From the NCBI GenBank assembly GCA_030697165.1, contig JAUYQQ010000009.1, positions 1 through 64,000 of the forward strand: DNA of 64,000 nucleotides, read 5' to 3'. The position numbers were made by a program, and so were the translations under genes. Positions 8,853-17,520 of this stretch are shown here, piece after piece (position 1 is the stretch's first letter; each line of letters starts with the position of its first letter). The notes below the pieces were generated by a model. That model ran no database searches. It was not told the origin of the DNA and saw nothing but the letters and a program-made list of their open reading frames with translations. Source of the DNA: Acidobacteriota bacterium (GTDB lineage Bacteria; Acidobacteriota; Vicinamibacteria; Vicinamibacterales; UBA2999).

Positions 8853-11519
8853 CTACTGGGACCGTAGCGCCGTCGCCGGAGCAATCCGCGAGGCGCGCCA
8901 GGCCGGCCCGACAATCGCGAGTCCCGTCGTGAGGCCCAGTACGATCGTCACCGCCGCGAACGTCAACAGATCGAGCGGCTGTACGCCAAACAGCACGCTC
9001 GTCAGCAGCCGTCCGAGCATCGCCGCCAGCAGCAGGCCAATCGCCGCGCCGATCGCAATCACCCGGGTCGCACTGCCCACCACCAGACGCAGCACGTCCC
9101 CGGTTGATGCGCCGAGCGCGCGTCGCACGCCGAAGTCGCGCACCCGCAGCTGCACCGAGTACGCCAGGATGCCGAACACCCCGACCATGGCGAGGACCAC
9201 GGCCAAAGCCGCGAACGCGGAGACCATGATCGCGCGGAAGCGGTGGCGGCCGGTGGCCGCCCAGGCGACGTCCTCGAGGGTGACCACGCCGGCCACGCTG
9301 ACCAGTTGCTCCCGGTCGATTCGCGAGATGGCCGACCGTACCGCCGGCGTCAGGTCCTCGGCGCCGCTGGTCTTCGACCGCACCATCAGGATCATGTCGT
9401 CCGAGGGGTCCTGGACCATCGGCACATACATCTGGACGAAATCAGCCACTTCGTCGGGCCGCTGCTTGACCTGCCTGGCAACGCCGACGATCTCGACGAC
9501 CTGCGGCATCTCGCGTTGCTCGGGTTTCACGGCGACCCGCATCCCAATGGGCGACCGGCCGCCCAGGCTGCGGGCGAACGCTTCGTTGACGATCGCGACG
9601 CGGGGGGCGGTGGCCGCGTCGCGGCTGTCAAACGCGCGGCCCGCGACAATCGGCAGGTCCAGCGTCGAGAAATAGGTGGGGCTGATCAGCTGAACGTTCG
9701 TGGTGGGCCGGTTCGCTTCGTCGAGCGGGGCGTCGCCGACCACCTCGTAGATCCACGGATACTCACCGAAGAGCGAGTCGCCAAGCGGCAGGCCGCTCGT
9801 CCAAGCCACATCCTGCACACCCGGAACCGTCCGGACTTCCGCTTCAACCTGGTCGTAAAACTGCTGCAGCCGCTCGGGTGTCGGATAGCTCGAGCCCAGC
9901 GGATCGACCACCATCGTCAAAACACTTTCAGCGCGATAGCCACGGTCGAACGACTCGACGGCCATCAGCGTGCGCAGCAGCAGGCCGGCGCCAAACAGCA
10001 ACAGCACCGCCGTGGCCACCTCGCCGGTCACCAGCAGGGTGCGCAGCCGCCCACCGCCCCCGATGGTCGTGCGGCTATCGGCGCCCATGGCTTCCGACGC
10101 CGAGATGCTGGTCGCCTGCCACGCTGGGGCAATGCCGAAGATCACGCCAATCAGCAGCGCGGCCGCGATGCAGAACGCGACCACGCGCGCGTCGAACGCC
10201 AGCGTGACCGTGGCCGGCAGCAGCCCCTCGGGAATCAGCGTTGGGGCCACCTGTAGAATCGCCGCGCCCACGCCAAGGCCCAGGCCGCCGCCAATCAGCG
10301 ACAGCACCACGCTCTCGGTCAACAGTTGCCGGATGATGCGACGGCGTCCCGCGCCGAGCGCCGAGCGGACGGCGAGCTCGCGCGACCGCGCCGTGGCCCG
10401 CGCCAGCAACAGATTCGCGACATTCGCACAGCAGATCAACAACACGAAGCCGACCACGCCGAGGAACAACAGCGAGGTGGTCCTCAGGTCGCCGCCGATC
10501 ATCGTGGCGTGCATGGCTTCGAGCCGAACGCCGCGGCCGGCGTTGGTCTGCGGGAACTCGCCCGCCAGCCCGCTGGCCACCGCCGCCAGGTCCGACTGGG
10601 CGGCCTCAATGCCGACGCCCGGCTTCATGCGCCCGACCGCCTGCAAGGCGTACGAGGCGCGCGCCCGCGGCGGCAGGTTCATGATCGGCCGCATGGCCCA
10701 CACGCTGGTGCGGCCGAGGATCTCGAACTCCCTGGGCATGATGCCGACGACGGTCCACAGGCCGCCATCGAGCGTGATCTCGGTGCCGACGAGGGCGGGA
10801 TCGCGGTTGAAGCGCGTCTCCCAGAACCCCTCGCTGAGCATCACCACTCTGGCGCGTTTCTGATCCTCTTCAGGCAGGAAGGCGCGCCCGACAATCGGCT
10901 GCACGCCCAGCACGTCGAAGATGCCGGCCGAGACCCACTGACGCGACACCGTCTCGGCGTTGCCATCGCGTCCCGCCATCACCATGCTGGCCACCTCGGG
11001 AGTGAAGCCGGCAATCGCCTCGAAACTCCGGCCGCGTGAGTGAAAGTCGGTCATGTTCAACGGCGACACGAAACTGCGGTTGTTCGTCGCCGCGGTCTCC
11101 CAGACCGTCACGAGCCGATCCGGCTCGGCATACGGCAGCGGGCGCAGCAACGCGGCATCCACCATGGCGAAGATGGCGCTGTTGGCGCCAATGCCCAGGG
11201 CCAGCGTGGTGATCGCGACCAGCGCGAAGACCGGCGCGTTCTGCAACTGCCGCACCGCAAAGATCACATCGTCTCGAAGTTCTTCCAACCACAACGCCAT
11301 ACTCAGCTCCCGATCTCGCTTGCGGCCAACGTTGACCATTGTTTGTTTCACGCGGGCCAGGTCGCCCATGCGGCGGATGGCAGTGTCCCGCGCCAAAGCG
11401 GGGTCCATGCCGCCGGCGATGAGTTCGCGGGTGCGCATCTCGACATGGAACGCCAGTTCCTGGTCCACTTCCTGGTCGAGTGGCACACGCCACAACCACG
11501 AACGAAGCGATCGCCTCAC
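8853..11519 (-). CDS. ADOP-type ABC transporter permease, full-length, paired with PadR
   Basis: An 888-residue permease with the extra ADOP N-terminal segment: a basic start (VRRSLRSWLWRVPLDQEVD), a conserved ELAFHVEMRTREL helix, then the first membrane helix after FAVRQLQNAPVFALVAITTL. MacB-type periplasmic domains and two FtsX blocks follow (ICCANVANLLLARATARSREL; RVRDFGVRRALGASTGDVLRL), ending PATALRSQ. The GTG start at 11519 overlaps the PadR stop by 4 bases (GTGA), indicating translational coupling; the frame extends further upstream but that part is out-of-frame PadR sequence. Regulation is probably by the PadR product at the palindrome 11865-11885. Substrate is unknown, no ATPase is adjacent. 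Confidence 0.9.
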   Translation of the reverse strand: MRRSLRSWLWRVPLDQEVDQELAFHVEMRTRELIAGGMDPALARDTAIRRMGDLARVKQTMVNVGRKRDRELSMALWLEELRDDVIFAVRQLQNAPVFALVAITTLALGIGANSAIFAMVDAALLRPLPYAEPDRLVTVWETAATNNRSFVSPLNMTDFHSRGRSFEAIAGFTPEVASMVMAGRDGNAETVSRQWVSAGIFDVLGVQPIVGRAFLPEEDQKRARVVMLSEGFWETRFNRDPALVGTEITLDGGLWTVVGIMPREFEILGRTSVWAMRPIMNLPPRARASYALQAVGRMKPGVGIEAAQSDLAAVASGLAGEFPQTNAGRGVRLEAMHATMIGGDLRTTSLLFLGVVGFVLLICCANVANLLLARATARSRELAVRSALGAGRRRIIRQLLTESVVLSLIGGGLGLGVGAAILQVAPTLIPEGLLPATVTLAFDARVVAFCIAAALLIGVIFGIAPAWQATSISASEAMGADSRTTIGGGGRLRTLLVTGEVATAVLLLFGAGLLLRTLMAVESFDRGYRAESVLTMVVDPLGSSYPTPERLQQFYDQVEAEVRTVPGVQDVAWTSGLPLGDSLFGEYPWIYEVVGDAPLDEANRPTTNVQLISPTYFSTLDLPIVAGRAFDSRDAATAPRVAIVNEAFARSLGGRSPIGMRVAVKPEQREMPQVVEIVGVARQVKQRPDEVADFVQMYVPMVQDPSDDMILMVRSKTSGAEDLTPAVRSAISRIDREQLVSVAGVVTLEDVAWAATGRHRFRAIMVSAFAALAVVLAMVGVFGILAYSVQLRVRDFGVRRALGASTGDVLRLVVGSATRVIAIGAAIGLLLAAMLGRLLTSVLFGVQPLDLLTFAAVTIVLGLTTGLAIVGPAWRASRIAPATALRSQ

Positions 11520-11848
11520 GTGGCCAACACCTTCGCGACACCGGCCGAGAAGCGCCGCCAGTTGGCCACCTCGGCCGCGAGTTGCGCCCGCCCCGGCGCG
11601 GTCAGGCGATAGAGCTTCGCCCGCCGGCCCAGTTCGGAAGTGCCCCACTCGGCCGCGACCCAGCCGCGGCGTTCAAGGCGATAAAGGGCGGGATAGAGCG
11701 ACCCCTCCTCCACCAGCACGGCCTCGCCGGTCGTGTCTTCGATGAAGCGGGCGACGGCGTAGCCGTGGCGGGGACCATGCGCCAACGTCTTGAGAATCAA
11801 GGCGTCTAGCGTTCCGTGCAGCAGGGCGTTGGTCGACTTTGATGACAT
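11516..11848 (-). CDS. PadR-family transcriptional regulator
   Basis: A 110-residue winged-helix protein of standard PadR-s1 length. It begins MSSKSTNALLHGTLDALILK, carries the hallmark helix-turn-helix HGPRHGYAVARFIED, the wing segment EEGSLYPALYRLERRGWVAAEWG, and the C-terminal dimerisation helix. PadR proteins usually repress their own operon and release DNA on ligand binding. The gene lies first in a two-gene operon with an ADOP permease, a pairing common in this phylum. A perfect palindrome (11865-11885) sits 17 bases upstream of the ATG and is the likely operator. Confidence 0.92.
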   Translation of the reverse strand: MSSKSTNALLHGTLDALILKTLAHGPRHGYAVARFIEDTTGEAVLVEEGSLYPALYRLERRGWVAAEWGTSELGRRAKLYRLTAPGRAQLAAEVANWRRFSAGVAKVLAT

Positions 11849-11864
11849 GCGCGTCCGTTCCCGA

Positions 11865-11885
11865 ATACCAAGACATTCTTGGTAT
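11865..11885. promoter_or_regulatory. Perfect inverted repeat upstream of the PadR gene, probable PadR operator
   Basis: ATACCAAGA-CAT-TCTTGGTAT: 9-base arms without mismatch and a 3-base spacer. PadR family operators are commonly palindromes of this sort (ATAC/GTAT ends), placed over the promoter of the regulator's own operon. Position and symmetry support autoregulation of the PadR-permease operon. Confidence 0.7.
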
Positions 11886-11920
11886 GAGGGATTGGACGGA
11901 AAACAGGTGGAGAAGGTTTG

Positions 11921-12466
11921 CTAGGCGCTCAGTTCGCTCATGACCTGCACCTGGCAATCGTGGCACAGGCCGTGGGTCAGCTGGGGAACGGGGGCATCAA
12001 AGAGCCGGAGTTCCGCCACGACCTCTTCAATTTCGGCCCAGCGGTTGCCGATCCGGCCGCGGTTGCACCAGCTGCACACCGTCAGCATGGCGCCGGAGCG
12101 AGACACCTGCGGCTCGAGCACTCGCACCGCCGGCCGCGTGGCCAGGTCCAGCAGGCGCGAGCGGAACTCGAGCTCGGCGCCGACCGCGACAATCGTGAGG
12201 GACATGCGACGCCGCAACATGGGGCTGTCGCAGCGGTAGGGCAGCTCGATGCGGACGCCGGCCAACGCGCGCTCGCGCAAACGGTCGTAGATCAGCCGCG
12301 TTTCGATGCCGGCAATGCCGTCGGCCACGCGACGGCCCAGGACCGCCGGGCCGAGCAGTTCGGGCGTGTCGTTCAGCACGGCGAACGCGTTCCAGCCCTC
12401 GTTCACGAAGGTCAGGTTCCCGGCGGCGTCAACGCGGTAAACCACGTCGGAAGGGTTCTTCGTCAC
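11921..12466 (-). CDS. PAS-like protein with C-terminal four-cysteine cluster
   Basis: A 181-residue protein read from a GTG start. Residues 1-110 resemble a PAS sensor fold: DVVYRVDAAGNLTFVNEGWN at the beginning is the typical PAS 'what is in the mind of the sensor' strand pair. The C-terminal 50 residues hold two Cys pairs, CSWCNRGR and THGLCHDC, separated by a linker containing WAEIEE. Similar CxxC...HG(I/L)CxxC tails occur at the ends of bacterial PAS and response regulator proteins and may bind metal or act as redox sensors. No output domain is present. It is divergent from the next gene across 45 bases and is monocistronic. Confidence 0.65.
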   Translation of the reverse strand: MTKNPSDVVYRVDAAGNLTFVNEGWNAFAVLNDTPELLGPAVLGRRVADGIAGIETRLIYDRLRERALAGVRIELPYRCDSPMLRRRMSLTIVAVGAELEFRSRLLDLATRPAVRVLEPQVSRSGAMLTVCSWCNRGRIGNRWAEIEEVVAELRLFDAPVPQLTHGLCHDCQVQVMSELSA

Positions 12467-12511
12467 GAGAGGCCGGTACTATCGTAACCTCGTTGCCGGA
12501 TCGATGTCCTC

Positions 12512-13318
12512 ATGAGAGCCAGGCCCCAGATTACCGACCAGATCGAAGAGCATCGCGACGAGCATTGGCGGCGTGGGGGCACGCGCCAGGTCGAGACGGC
12601 CGCCGACGCCGAGCGTTTCGTCGAGCGGGCTGGCTTTGCCGCCTGCCTGACGGATTCGCGCAAGCCGGGGCCGTCGCTCTATGTCGCGGTCTGCGGCCGG
12701 CGCGACGCGGTGATGCCGCGCAACGTCCAGAAAGATCCCGAGGCGTCGCTGACCTGGGTGATCAAGGACGAGGTGATCAAGCGCGGCAAGGTCTATTACG
12801 GCAAGCTCGCGCGCGGCAAGGCCACGTTTCTCGCACCGCGGATGATCCCCTACTTTCATGCCGTCTGGGGCATGCGCAAGTCGGAAGAAGCCGAACGCCT
12901 GAGCCCGGCGGCACGGGCTATTCTCAAGGTCTTGCGCCGGGAGTGGGAAATGGCCTCGTCGGACCTGCGCCACGACTCGGGGGTCGGCGACCGTGGCGCG
13001 TTCACGAAAGGCATCGACGAACTGCAGGCGGCGATGATCGTGATCCCGAGCGAGGTGCTGTACCTGCCCAGGTTCACCTACATCTGGACGCTGGCGGTCG
13101 GACGCTTTCCCGACGGCTTGCGCCAGCGCGTCAGGCGCGACGTGGCGGTCCGCGAGATCGCCCGCTGCTTCCTGGCCGGGGCGGGCACAACGATACCCGG
13201 CGAGCTGGCGCGGGTCACGGGGCTCTCGCGAGCCGAGGCCGGCCTCGGCAATCGCGCGCTGGTGGCTGAAGGCTCGGCCACCATGCTCGCACCGGGACAC
13301 TACCAGTGGGGGCCCTGA
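12512..13318 (+). CDS. Winged-helix protein, possibly related to the YcaQ/AlkZ DNA glycosylase group
   Basis: A 268-residue soluble protein. The N-terminal part (residues about 30-60) has an [18 protein letters not shown] segment, the middle contains a basic stretch around the [19 protein letters not shown] strand, and the C-terminus has an apparent winged helix ([20 protein letters not shown]). The overall layout resembles AlkZ-related proteins, in which several winged helices clamp DNA, but the catalytic Q-x-Q/D signature of YcaQ could not be identified with certainty, so no glycosylase function is claimed. It ends 4 bases before the monooxygenase ATG, so the two genes are likely cotranscribed. 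Confidence 0.55.
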   Translation: MRARPQITDQIEEHRDEHWRRGGTRQVETAADAERFVERAGFAACLTDSRKPGPSLYVAVCGRRDAVMPRNVQKDPEASLTWVIKDEVIKRGKVYYGKLARGKATFLAPRMIPYFHAVWGMRKSEEAERLSPAARAILKVLRREWEMASSDLRHDSGVGDRGAFTKGIDELQAAMIVIPSEVLYLPRFTYIWTLAVGRFPDGLRQRVRRDVAVREIARCFLAGAGTTIPGELARVTGLSRAEAGLGNRALVAEGSATMLAPGHYQWGP

Positions 13319-13322
13319 CGGC

Positions 13323-14444
13323 ATGAGCGCCCGCGTCATCATCATCGGCGCCGGCCCTGGCGGACTGGCGGTGGCGGCCTGCCTGAAGCGCGAGGGCATC
13401 AGCGACGTGGTGATCCTGGAAGAAGCTGACCAGGTCGCCTCGTCGTGGCGGCGTCACTACGAGCGGCTGCACCTGCACACGCCGCGTAGCCGCTCAGGTC
13501 TGCCGCACTTTCCAATGCCGGTCGATCTTCCGCGCTATCCCGGCCGCGCACAGGTGATCGACTACTTCGAGGCCTACGCGCGGCACTTCTCGCTGACCCC
13601 GCGGTTTGGTGAGCGCGTGAAGTCGGCGCGGCGCGTGGGCGAGGCGTGGGAGGTCACCACGGTCCAGGGCGGCTACCAGGCGCCGGTGCTGGTCGTGGCG
13701 GCCGGCTACAACCGCGAGCCATCGATTCCGGCGTGGCCCGGCATGACGGATTTCGGCGCCCCCATCAAGCACAGCTCCGCGTATGTGAATGGCGGTCCAT
13801 ACCAGGGCCAGGACGTGCTGGTGGTGGGCTTCGGCAACTCCGGTGGCGAGATCGCCATGGACCTGCATGAGCACGGCGCGCGGCCGGTCGTGGCGGTGCG
13901 CGGTGCCGTGAACATCATCCCGCGCGAGATCCTCGGGGTGCCGGTGCTCGCGCTTGGGCTGCTGCAGCGGCTGCTGTCACCAGAGATGGCCGACGCCCTC
14001 AACGCCCCGCTGCTGCGCGCGCTGATAGGCGACGTCGAGAAGCTGGGGCTGCGCAAGCTGCCCTACGGCCCGGCCACCCAGATCCGCAAGCACGGCCGCA
14101 TTCCGCTGATCGACGCCGGCACCGTGGACCTGATCCGGCGCGGCGCCATCACGGTGCGCCCTGGCGTCAGGGCGTTTCAGCGCGGGGCCGTCGTGTTCGA
14201 TGACGGCAGCCGATCCCGTTTCGATGCGGTGATCCTGGCGACCGGCTACCGCCCTCGCGTCGATCAGTTCCTGGAGGCCGGCGCCGGCGTGATCGACGCC
14301 GTCGGCAAGCCGGCGTCGAGTGGCCGCGAGAGCGCCGCGGCCGGCCTCTACTTCTGCGGCTATCACGTCTCGCCCAACGGGATGCTGCGGGAGGTGGCGC
14401 TCGAATCGCAGCGCATTGCGCGGGCCATCAAGCTGGCGCGCTGA
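13323..14444 (+). CDS. Flavin-containing monooxygenase-like FAD/NAD(P)-dependent oxidoreductase
   Basis: A 373-residue flavoprotein. The N-terminus has the FAD-binding Rossmann motif VIIIGAGPGGLAVAACL (residues about 4-20), then EEADQVASSWRRHYERLHLH, typical of class B flavoprotein monooxygenases. A second, NAD(P)H-binding motif VVGFGNSGGEIAMDL occurs at about residue 165, and the later ATG motif VILATGYRP is present near residue 305. These hydroxylate or oxygenate small substrates such as amines, sulfides or ketones, with indole-3-pyruvate-like enzymes as near relatives. The gene follows the winged-helix gene with a 4-base gap. Confidence 0.85.
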   Translation: MSARVIIIGAGPGGLAVAACLKREGISDVVILEEADQVASSWRRHYERLHLHTPRSRSGLPHFPMPVDLPRYPGRAQVIDYFEAYARHFSLTPRFGERVKSARRVGEAWEVTTVQGGYQAPVLVVAAGYNREPSIPAWPGMTDFGAPIKHSSAYVNGGPYQGQDVLVVGFGNSGGEIAMDLHEHGARPVVAVRGAVNIIPREILGVPVLALGLLQRLLSPEMADALNAPLLRALIGDVEKLGLRKLPYGPATQIRKHGRIPLIDAGTVDLIRRGAITVRPGVRAFQRGAVVFDDGSRSRFDAVILATGYRPRVDQFLEAGAGVIDAVGKPASSGRESAAAGLYFCGYHVSPNGMLREVALESQRIARAIKLAR

Positions 14445-14506
14445 CGCTCAGCCGCCTCAGGGGCGTCATAGTTGCGATCCGGCGGTAACGCGCTAATATT
14501 CGGCAC

Positions 14507-16093
14507 ATGAAACGAACCACCCTGCTCCTGGTCGGCCTGCTGGTCGTGCTCGGCCCATTCGTTGACGCCCGTCAGGCGGGGCTGATCCCCGCGCCGGATC
14601 GGCAGGCGGGCGAGGGCGCCGGCCCCTTTCCCTCCCTCACCATCCGTAACGTCATGGTGATCGACGGCACTGGCGCCCCGCCATTCGGTCCGGCCAACAT
14701 CATTGTCGAGAACAACCGGATCGCGCGGATCGTCAGCGCGGGGACGCCCGGAGTGCCGTCGAAGGAGCCGCCGCCACCGGCCGCGCCGAACATGATCGAC
14801 GGCACCGGGATGTACGTCATGCCCGGCTTCGTCAACCTGCACGCGCACCTGGGCGACCCGAGCAAAGCGCCGCAGAACGAGTACGTCTACAAACTCTATA
14901 TGGCCCACGGCGTGACTACCCTGCGCGGGGTCGAGCTGACCGCGCAGCCGATGGCGGCCAAAGAGAAGGAACGCAGCGCCGCCAACGCGATCGTCGCACC
15001 CCGCATCTTCAACTACCAGCGCCCCGGCGCCGGCTGGGCGAACGGTCTCGTCGATACTCCCGAGAAGGCGCGCGAGTGGGTGCGGTGGTGCGCGGCCAAC
15101 GGCGTTGACGGCATGAAGCTCGTTGCCCATCCGCCGGCGATCATGGCGGCGCTGCTGGACGAGGCCAGGAAACACGGCCTGGGCTCGACGGCCCACCTCG
15201 AACAGCGCGGCGTCGCGCAAATGGACGCGCTCACGGCGGCGAAGCTGGGCCTCGGCACCGTCACGCACTTCTACGGCCACTTCGAACCGCTGATGCGTGA
15301 CTACCGCGTGCAGCCGTGGCCCGACCAGATGAACTACAACGACGAGCAGTACCGATTTAGCCAGGTCGGCCGCCTCTGGAACCTGATCCATCCGCCCGGC
15401 AGCGACGAGTGGAAGGCCTATCTCCAGGGGCACCTCAAACTGAACACGATCTTCGACCCGACGATGACGGCGTACGCGGCCACCCGTGACGTGATGCGCA
15501 TGCGCACCGCTGAATGGCACGAGGCCTATACGCTGCCCTCGTTGATGGACTTCTTCACGCCGAACCGCGAGCTTCACGGCGCCTACTACTTCGACTGGAC
15601 CTCACAGGACGAAGTAGCGTGGAAAAATTTCTACCAGGTGTGGTTCCGACTGGTGAATGACTACAAGAAGATGGGTGGCCGCGTCACGGTGAGCGACGAT
15701 GCGGCGTACACCTACAACCTGTGGGGCTTCGGCTACATCCACGAGATGGAGCTGCTGCACGAGGCCGGCTTCCATCCGCTCGAGGTGATTCGCGCCGCCA
15801 CCATGCACGGCGCCGAGGCGCTGCACGAGCCGAAGAACCAGCCGCTGCAGTTCGGCATTGTCCGCGCCGGCATGCTGGCCGACATGGTCCTGGTCGACCA
15901 GAATCCGATCCGGAATCTCAAGGTGCTCTACGGCACCGGTCACTTTCGACTGAACGACACTACCCGTCGCACCGAGCGAGTCGGCGGCATTCGCTACACC
16001 ATCAAGGACGGCATCGTCTACGATGCCAAGAAACTGCTGGCGGATGTCGGCGCCATGGTCGCGGCGCAGAAGAAACAGCGCAAGCCAAGCTAG
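14507..16093 (+). CDS. Exported amidohydrolase-superfamily protein
   Basis: A 528-residue protein with a signal peptide (MKRTTLLLVGLLVVLGPFVDA). The composite amidohydrolase beta-sandwich begins SLTIRNVMVIDGTGAPPFGP. The metal-binding motif is HAHLGDPS near residue 111, followed by a DGMKLVAHPP strand that may carry the bridging Lys, the His residues of STAHLEQ and VTHFYGH, and the conserved Asp in VSDDAAYTYN. The tail GILADMVLVD-like segment (MLADMVLVDQNPIRNLKVLY) is the usual family closing motif. Such periplasmic enzymes act on imides, dipeptides or related C-N bonds; the substrate is not clear. It ends at a strong hairpin terminator. Confidence 0.85.
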   Translation: MKRTTLLLVGLLVVLGPFVDARQAGLIPAPDRQAGEGAGPFPSLTIRNVMVIDGTGAPPFGPANIIVENNRIARIVSAGTPGVPSKEPPPPAAPNMIDGTGMYVMPGFVNLHAHLGDPSKAPQNEYVYKLYMAHGVTTLRGVELTAQPMAAKEKERSAANAIVAPRIFNYQRPGAGWANGLVDTPEKAREWVRWCAANGVDGMKLVAHPPAIMAALLDEARKHGLGSTAHLEQRGVAQMDALTAAKLGLGTVTHFYGHFEPLMRDYRVQPWPDQMNYNDEQYRFSQVGRLWNLIHPPGSDEWKAYLQGHLKLNTIFDPTMTAYAATRDVMRMRTAEWHEAYTLPSLMDFFTPNRELHGAYYFDWTSQDEVAWKNFYQVWFRLVNDYKKMGGRVTVSDDAAYTYNLWGFGYIHEMELLHEAGFHPLEVIRAATMHGAEALHEPKNQPLQFGIVRAGMLADMVLVDQNPIRNLKVLYGTGHFRLNDTTRRTERVGGIRYTIKDGIVYDAKKLLADVGAMVAAQKKQRKPS

Positions 16094-16102
16094 CGACAGG
16101 CC

Positions 16103-16127
16103 GATGGGCCGCGCGTCGCGGCCCATC
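16103..16127. terminator. Strong hairpin between convergent genes, likely bidirectional terminator
   Basis: A perfect 11-base stem, GATGGGCCGCG-CGT-CGCGGCCCATC, with a 3-base loop, lies between the stop of the amidohydrolase gene (16093) and the stop of the methyltransferase gene (16137). There is no long T-run, but placement and stability favour a transcription-ending role for both genes. Confidence 0.65.
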
Positions 16128-16136
16128 CGGTTCTGC

Positions 16137-16802
16137 TCAGCGGAAGATCAAGTAGTGCTGGCGCGGCAGGAAGTCGTGCTTGCTGTCGAGCGCGTAGCCG
16201 GCCTGCGTCATCTCCGCTTCGATCTGCTCGGCGGTGAACCGGAACTCGACCGGCGGCCCCTCCGGCGAGTCCGTGCGGAAATCGACGATGGCGATGCGGC
16301 CTCCGGGCTTCAGGGACTTCTTCAATTCGCGGAAGTACGCCGGCCGGCTGCCGATGTGGTGATAGGTGTCGACAATCAGGATGACATCCACCGGCTTGGG
16401 CAGGTTTGGGCTCGCGGGCGACGCCAACACGGCGGTGACGTTGCCCAGCTTCTCACCGGCGGCCCGGTGGGTCAGGTGCTCCACCATCTTCGGCTCGATG
16501 TCCACGGAGTACACCGACAGGCCCGGCGACACCCTGGCCAGGCGCATGCTGAAGTAGCCGGTGCCGGCGCCGATGTCCGCGACCGCCATGCCGCTCTTGA
16601 GGCCGAGCGCATCGATCACGCGCGACGGCATCTGCCACTCGTCGCGCTTGGGGTCGTCGAACTGCTTGGCGAACTTCGCCGGGTCGTCGAAGCGGTGTTG
16701 CATGTGGTCGGGCTTGGCGCCGGGCTGTTGGGCGCCGAGCGGGGCCCACGCGCACACGGAAATAGCCATCGCAGCGGTCAGTCGTCTGGTCATCGTCATC
16801 AT
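16137..16802 (-). CDS. Class I SAM-dependent methyltransferase with a signal-peptide-like N-terminus
   Basis: A 221-residue protein with the class I methyltransferase signature VADIGAGTGYFSMRLAR (motif I), the acidic YSVDIEPKMVEHL (motif II) and the post-motif GGRIAIVDFR strand. The N-terminus, MMTMTRRLTAAMAISVCAW followed by APLGAQQ, looks like a cleavable Sec signal peptide, which is odd for an enzyme needing cytoplasmic SAM. The start at 16802 (tandem ATGs) was chosen because the hydrophobic segment begins there; a longer frame adds a polar extension without RBS. The methyl acceptor is unknown. The gene converges on the amidohydrolase and stands 67 bases downstream of the nucleotidyltransferase gene. 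Confidence 0.75.
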   Translation of the reverse strand: MMTMTRRLTAAMAISVCAWAPLGAQQPGAKPDHMQHRFDDPAKFAKQFDDPKRDEWQMPSRVIDALGLKSGMAVADIGAGTGYFSMRLARVSPGLSVYSVDIEPKMVEHLTHRAAGEKLGNVTAVLASPASPNLPKPVDVILIVDTYHHIGSRPAYFRELKKSLKPGGRIAIVDFRTDSPEGPPVEFRFTAEQIEAEMTQAGYALDSKHDFLPRQHYLIFR

Positions 16803-16869
16803 CAAGCCTGCCTCACCGGTCAGTTTGCCCTGTTTTACCCCGATTTGGCCATGCGGCGAAATGTCGCGC

Positions 16870-17520
16870 TCAGCCACCGGTGACATCGACGACGCGCCGC
16901 TCGATTTGCAGTTCTCGCGCCGGCGGGATCAGCAACTGGCCGACGCGGTTCCAGAAGAATTCCTTCACCGTCGCCCAGTCGTCCGGTCCTTCGCCTGGCA
17001 GCGCGGCTTCGCGCTCGGCGTCATCGAAGAACGTGAGCGCGCGAAGCAACAGCAGCTCGTTCACGTCCTGCCGGTAGACCTGGCGCATGGCGGCCAGGCA
17101 CTCTGCAATCCCCAAGGCGTGCCGGTGAAGCGTGACGTAGAGGTCAAAGAAGTCACGGCGCGTCCCGCGGTCGAGAATCGCGTGCAGCTTGGTGGCGAGC
17201 AGCCCGGTCACCGACAGGCGGCGCTCGGTCACGAACGGCGACAGCATGACGAGCACGAAGATGGACACGTCGATGCCGTCGAAACGCAGGTGAACCGTGT
17301 CGGCGGAGCGCTCGGCAATCTCGACGCGCCCACGGCGTTGAAGTTGCTGCACCAGGTCGTCGAGATCGCGCGCGCTCGTGACGCCAAAATCCACGTCGCG
17401 ACTGGGCCGGTACGGGCAGAAGCAGCGCATCGCCTGGCCACCGATTACGAACCAGTAAGGCAAATCGGCCACCGCGCGACCGACCGGCGCAGGCATGACG
17501 TCCACCGGTTCGCGCGCCAT
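16870..17520 (-). CDS. AbiEii/AbiGii-type nucleotidyltransferase (toxin-like)
   Basis: A 216-residue protein with the polymerase-beta-type nucleotidyltransferase motif FVIGGQAMRCFCPYRPSRDV followed by DFGV; the GG and the Asp pair of RDVDF are the catalytic signature. Downstream TGLLATKLHAILDRGTRRDF and FDLYVTL are the characteristic AbiEii-family middle motif (KxxAxxxR..R.KDxxDL). AbiEii toxins transfer nucleotides to tRNA or other targets in abortive-infection systems. Its ATG shares one base with the stop of the upstream gene (TGATG), indicating tight coupling with a probable antitoxin-like partner. Confidence 0.8.
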   Translation of the reverse strand: MAREPVDVMPAPVGRAVADLPYWFVIGGQAMRCFCPYRPSRDVDFGVTSARDLDDLVQQLQRRGRVEIAERSADTVHLRFDGIDVSIFVLVMLSPFVTERRLSVTGLLATKLHAILDRGTRRDFFDLYVTLHRHALGIAECLAAMRQVYRQDVNELLLLRALTFFDDAEREAALPGEGPDDWATVKEFFWNRVGQLLIPPARELQIERRVVDVTGG

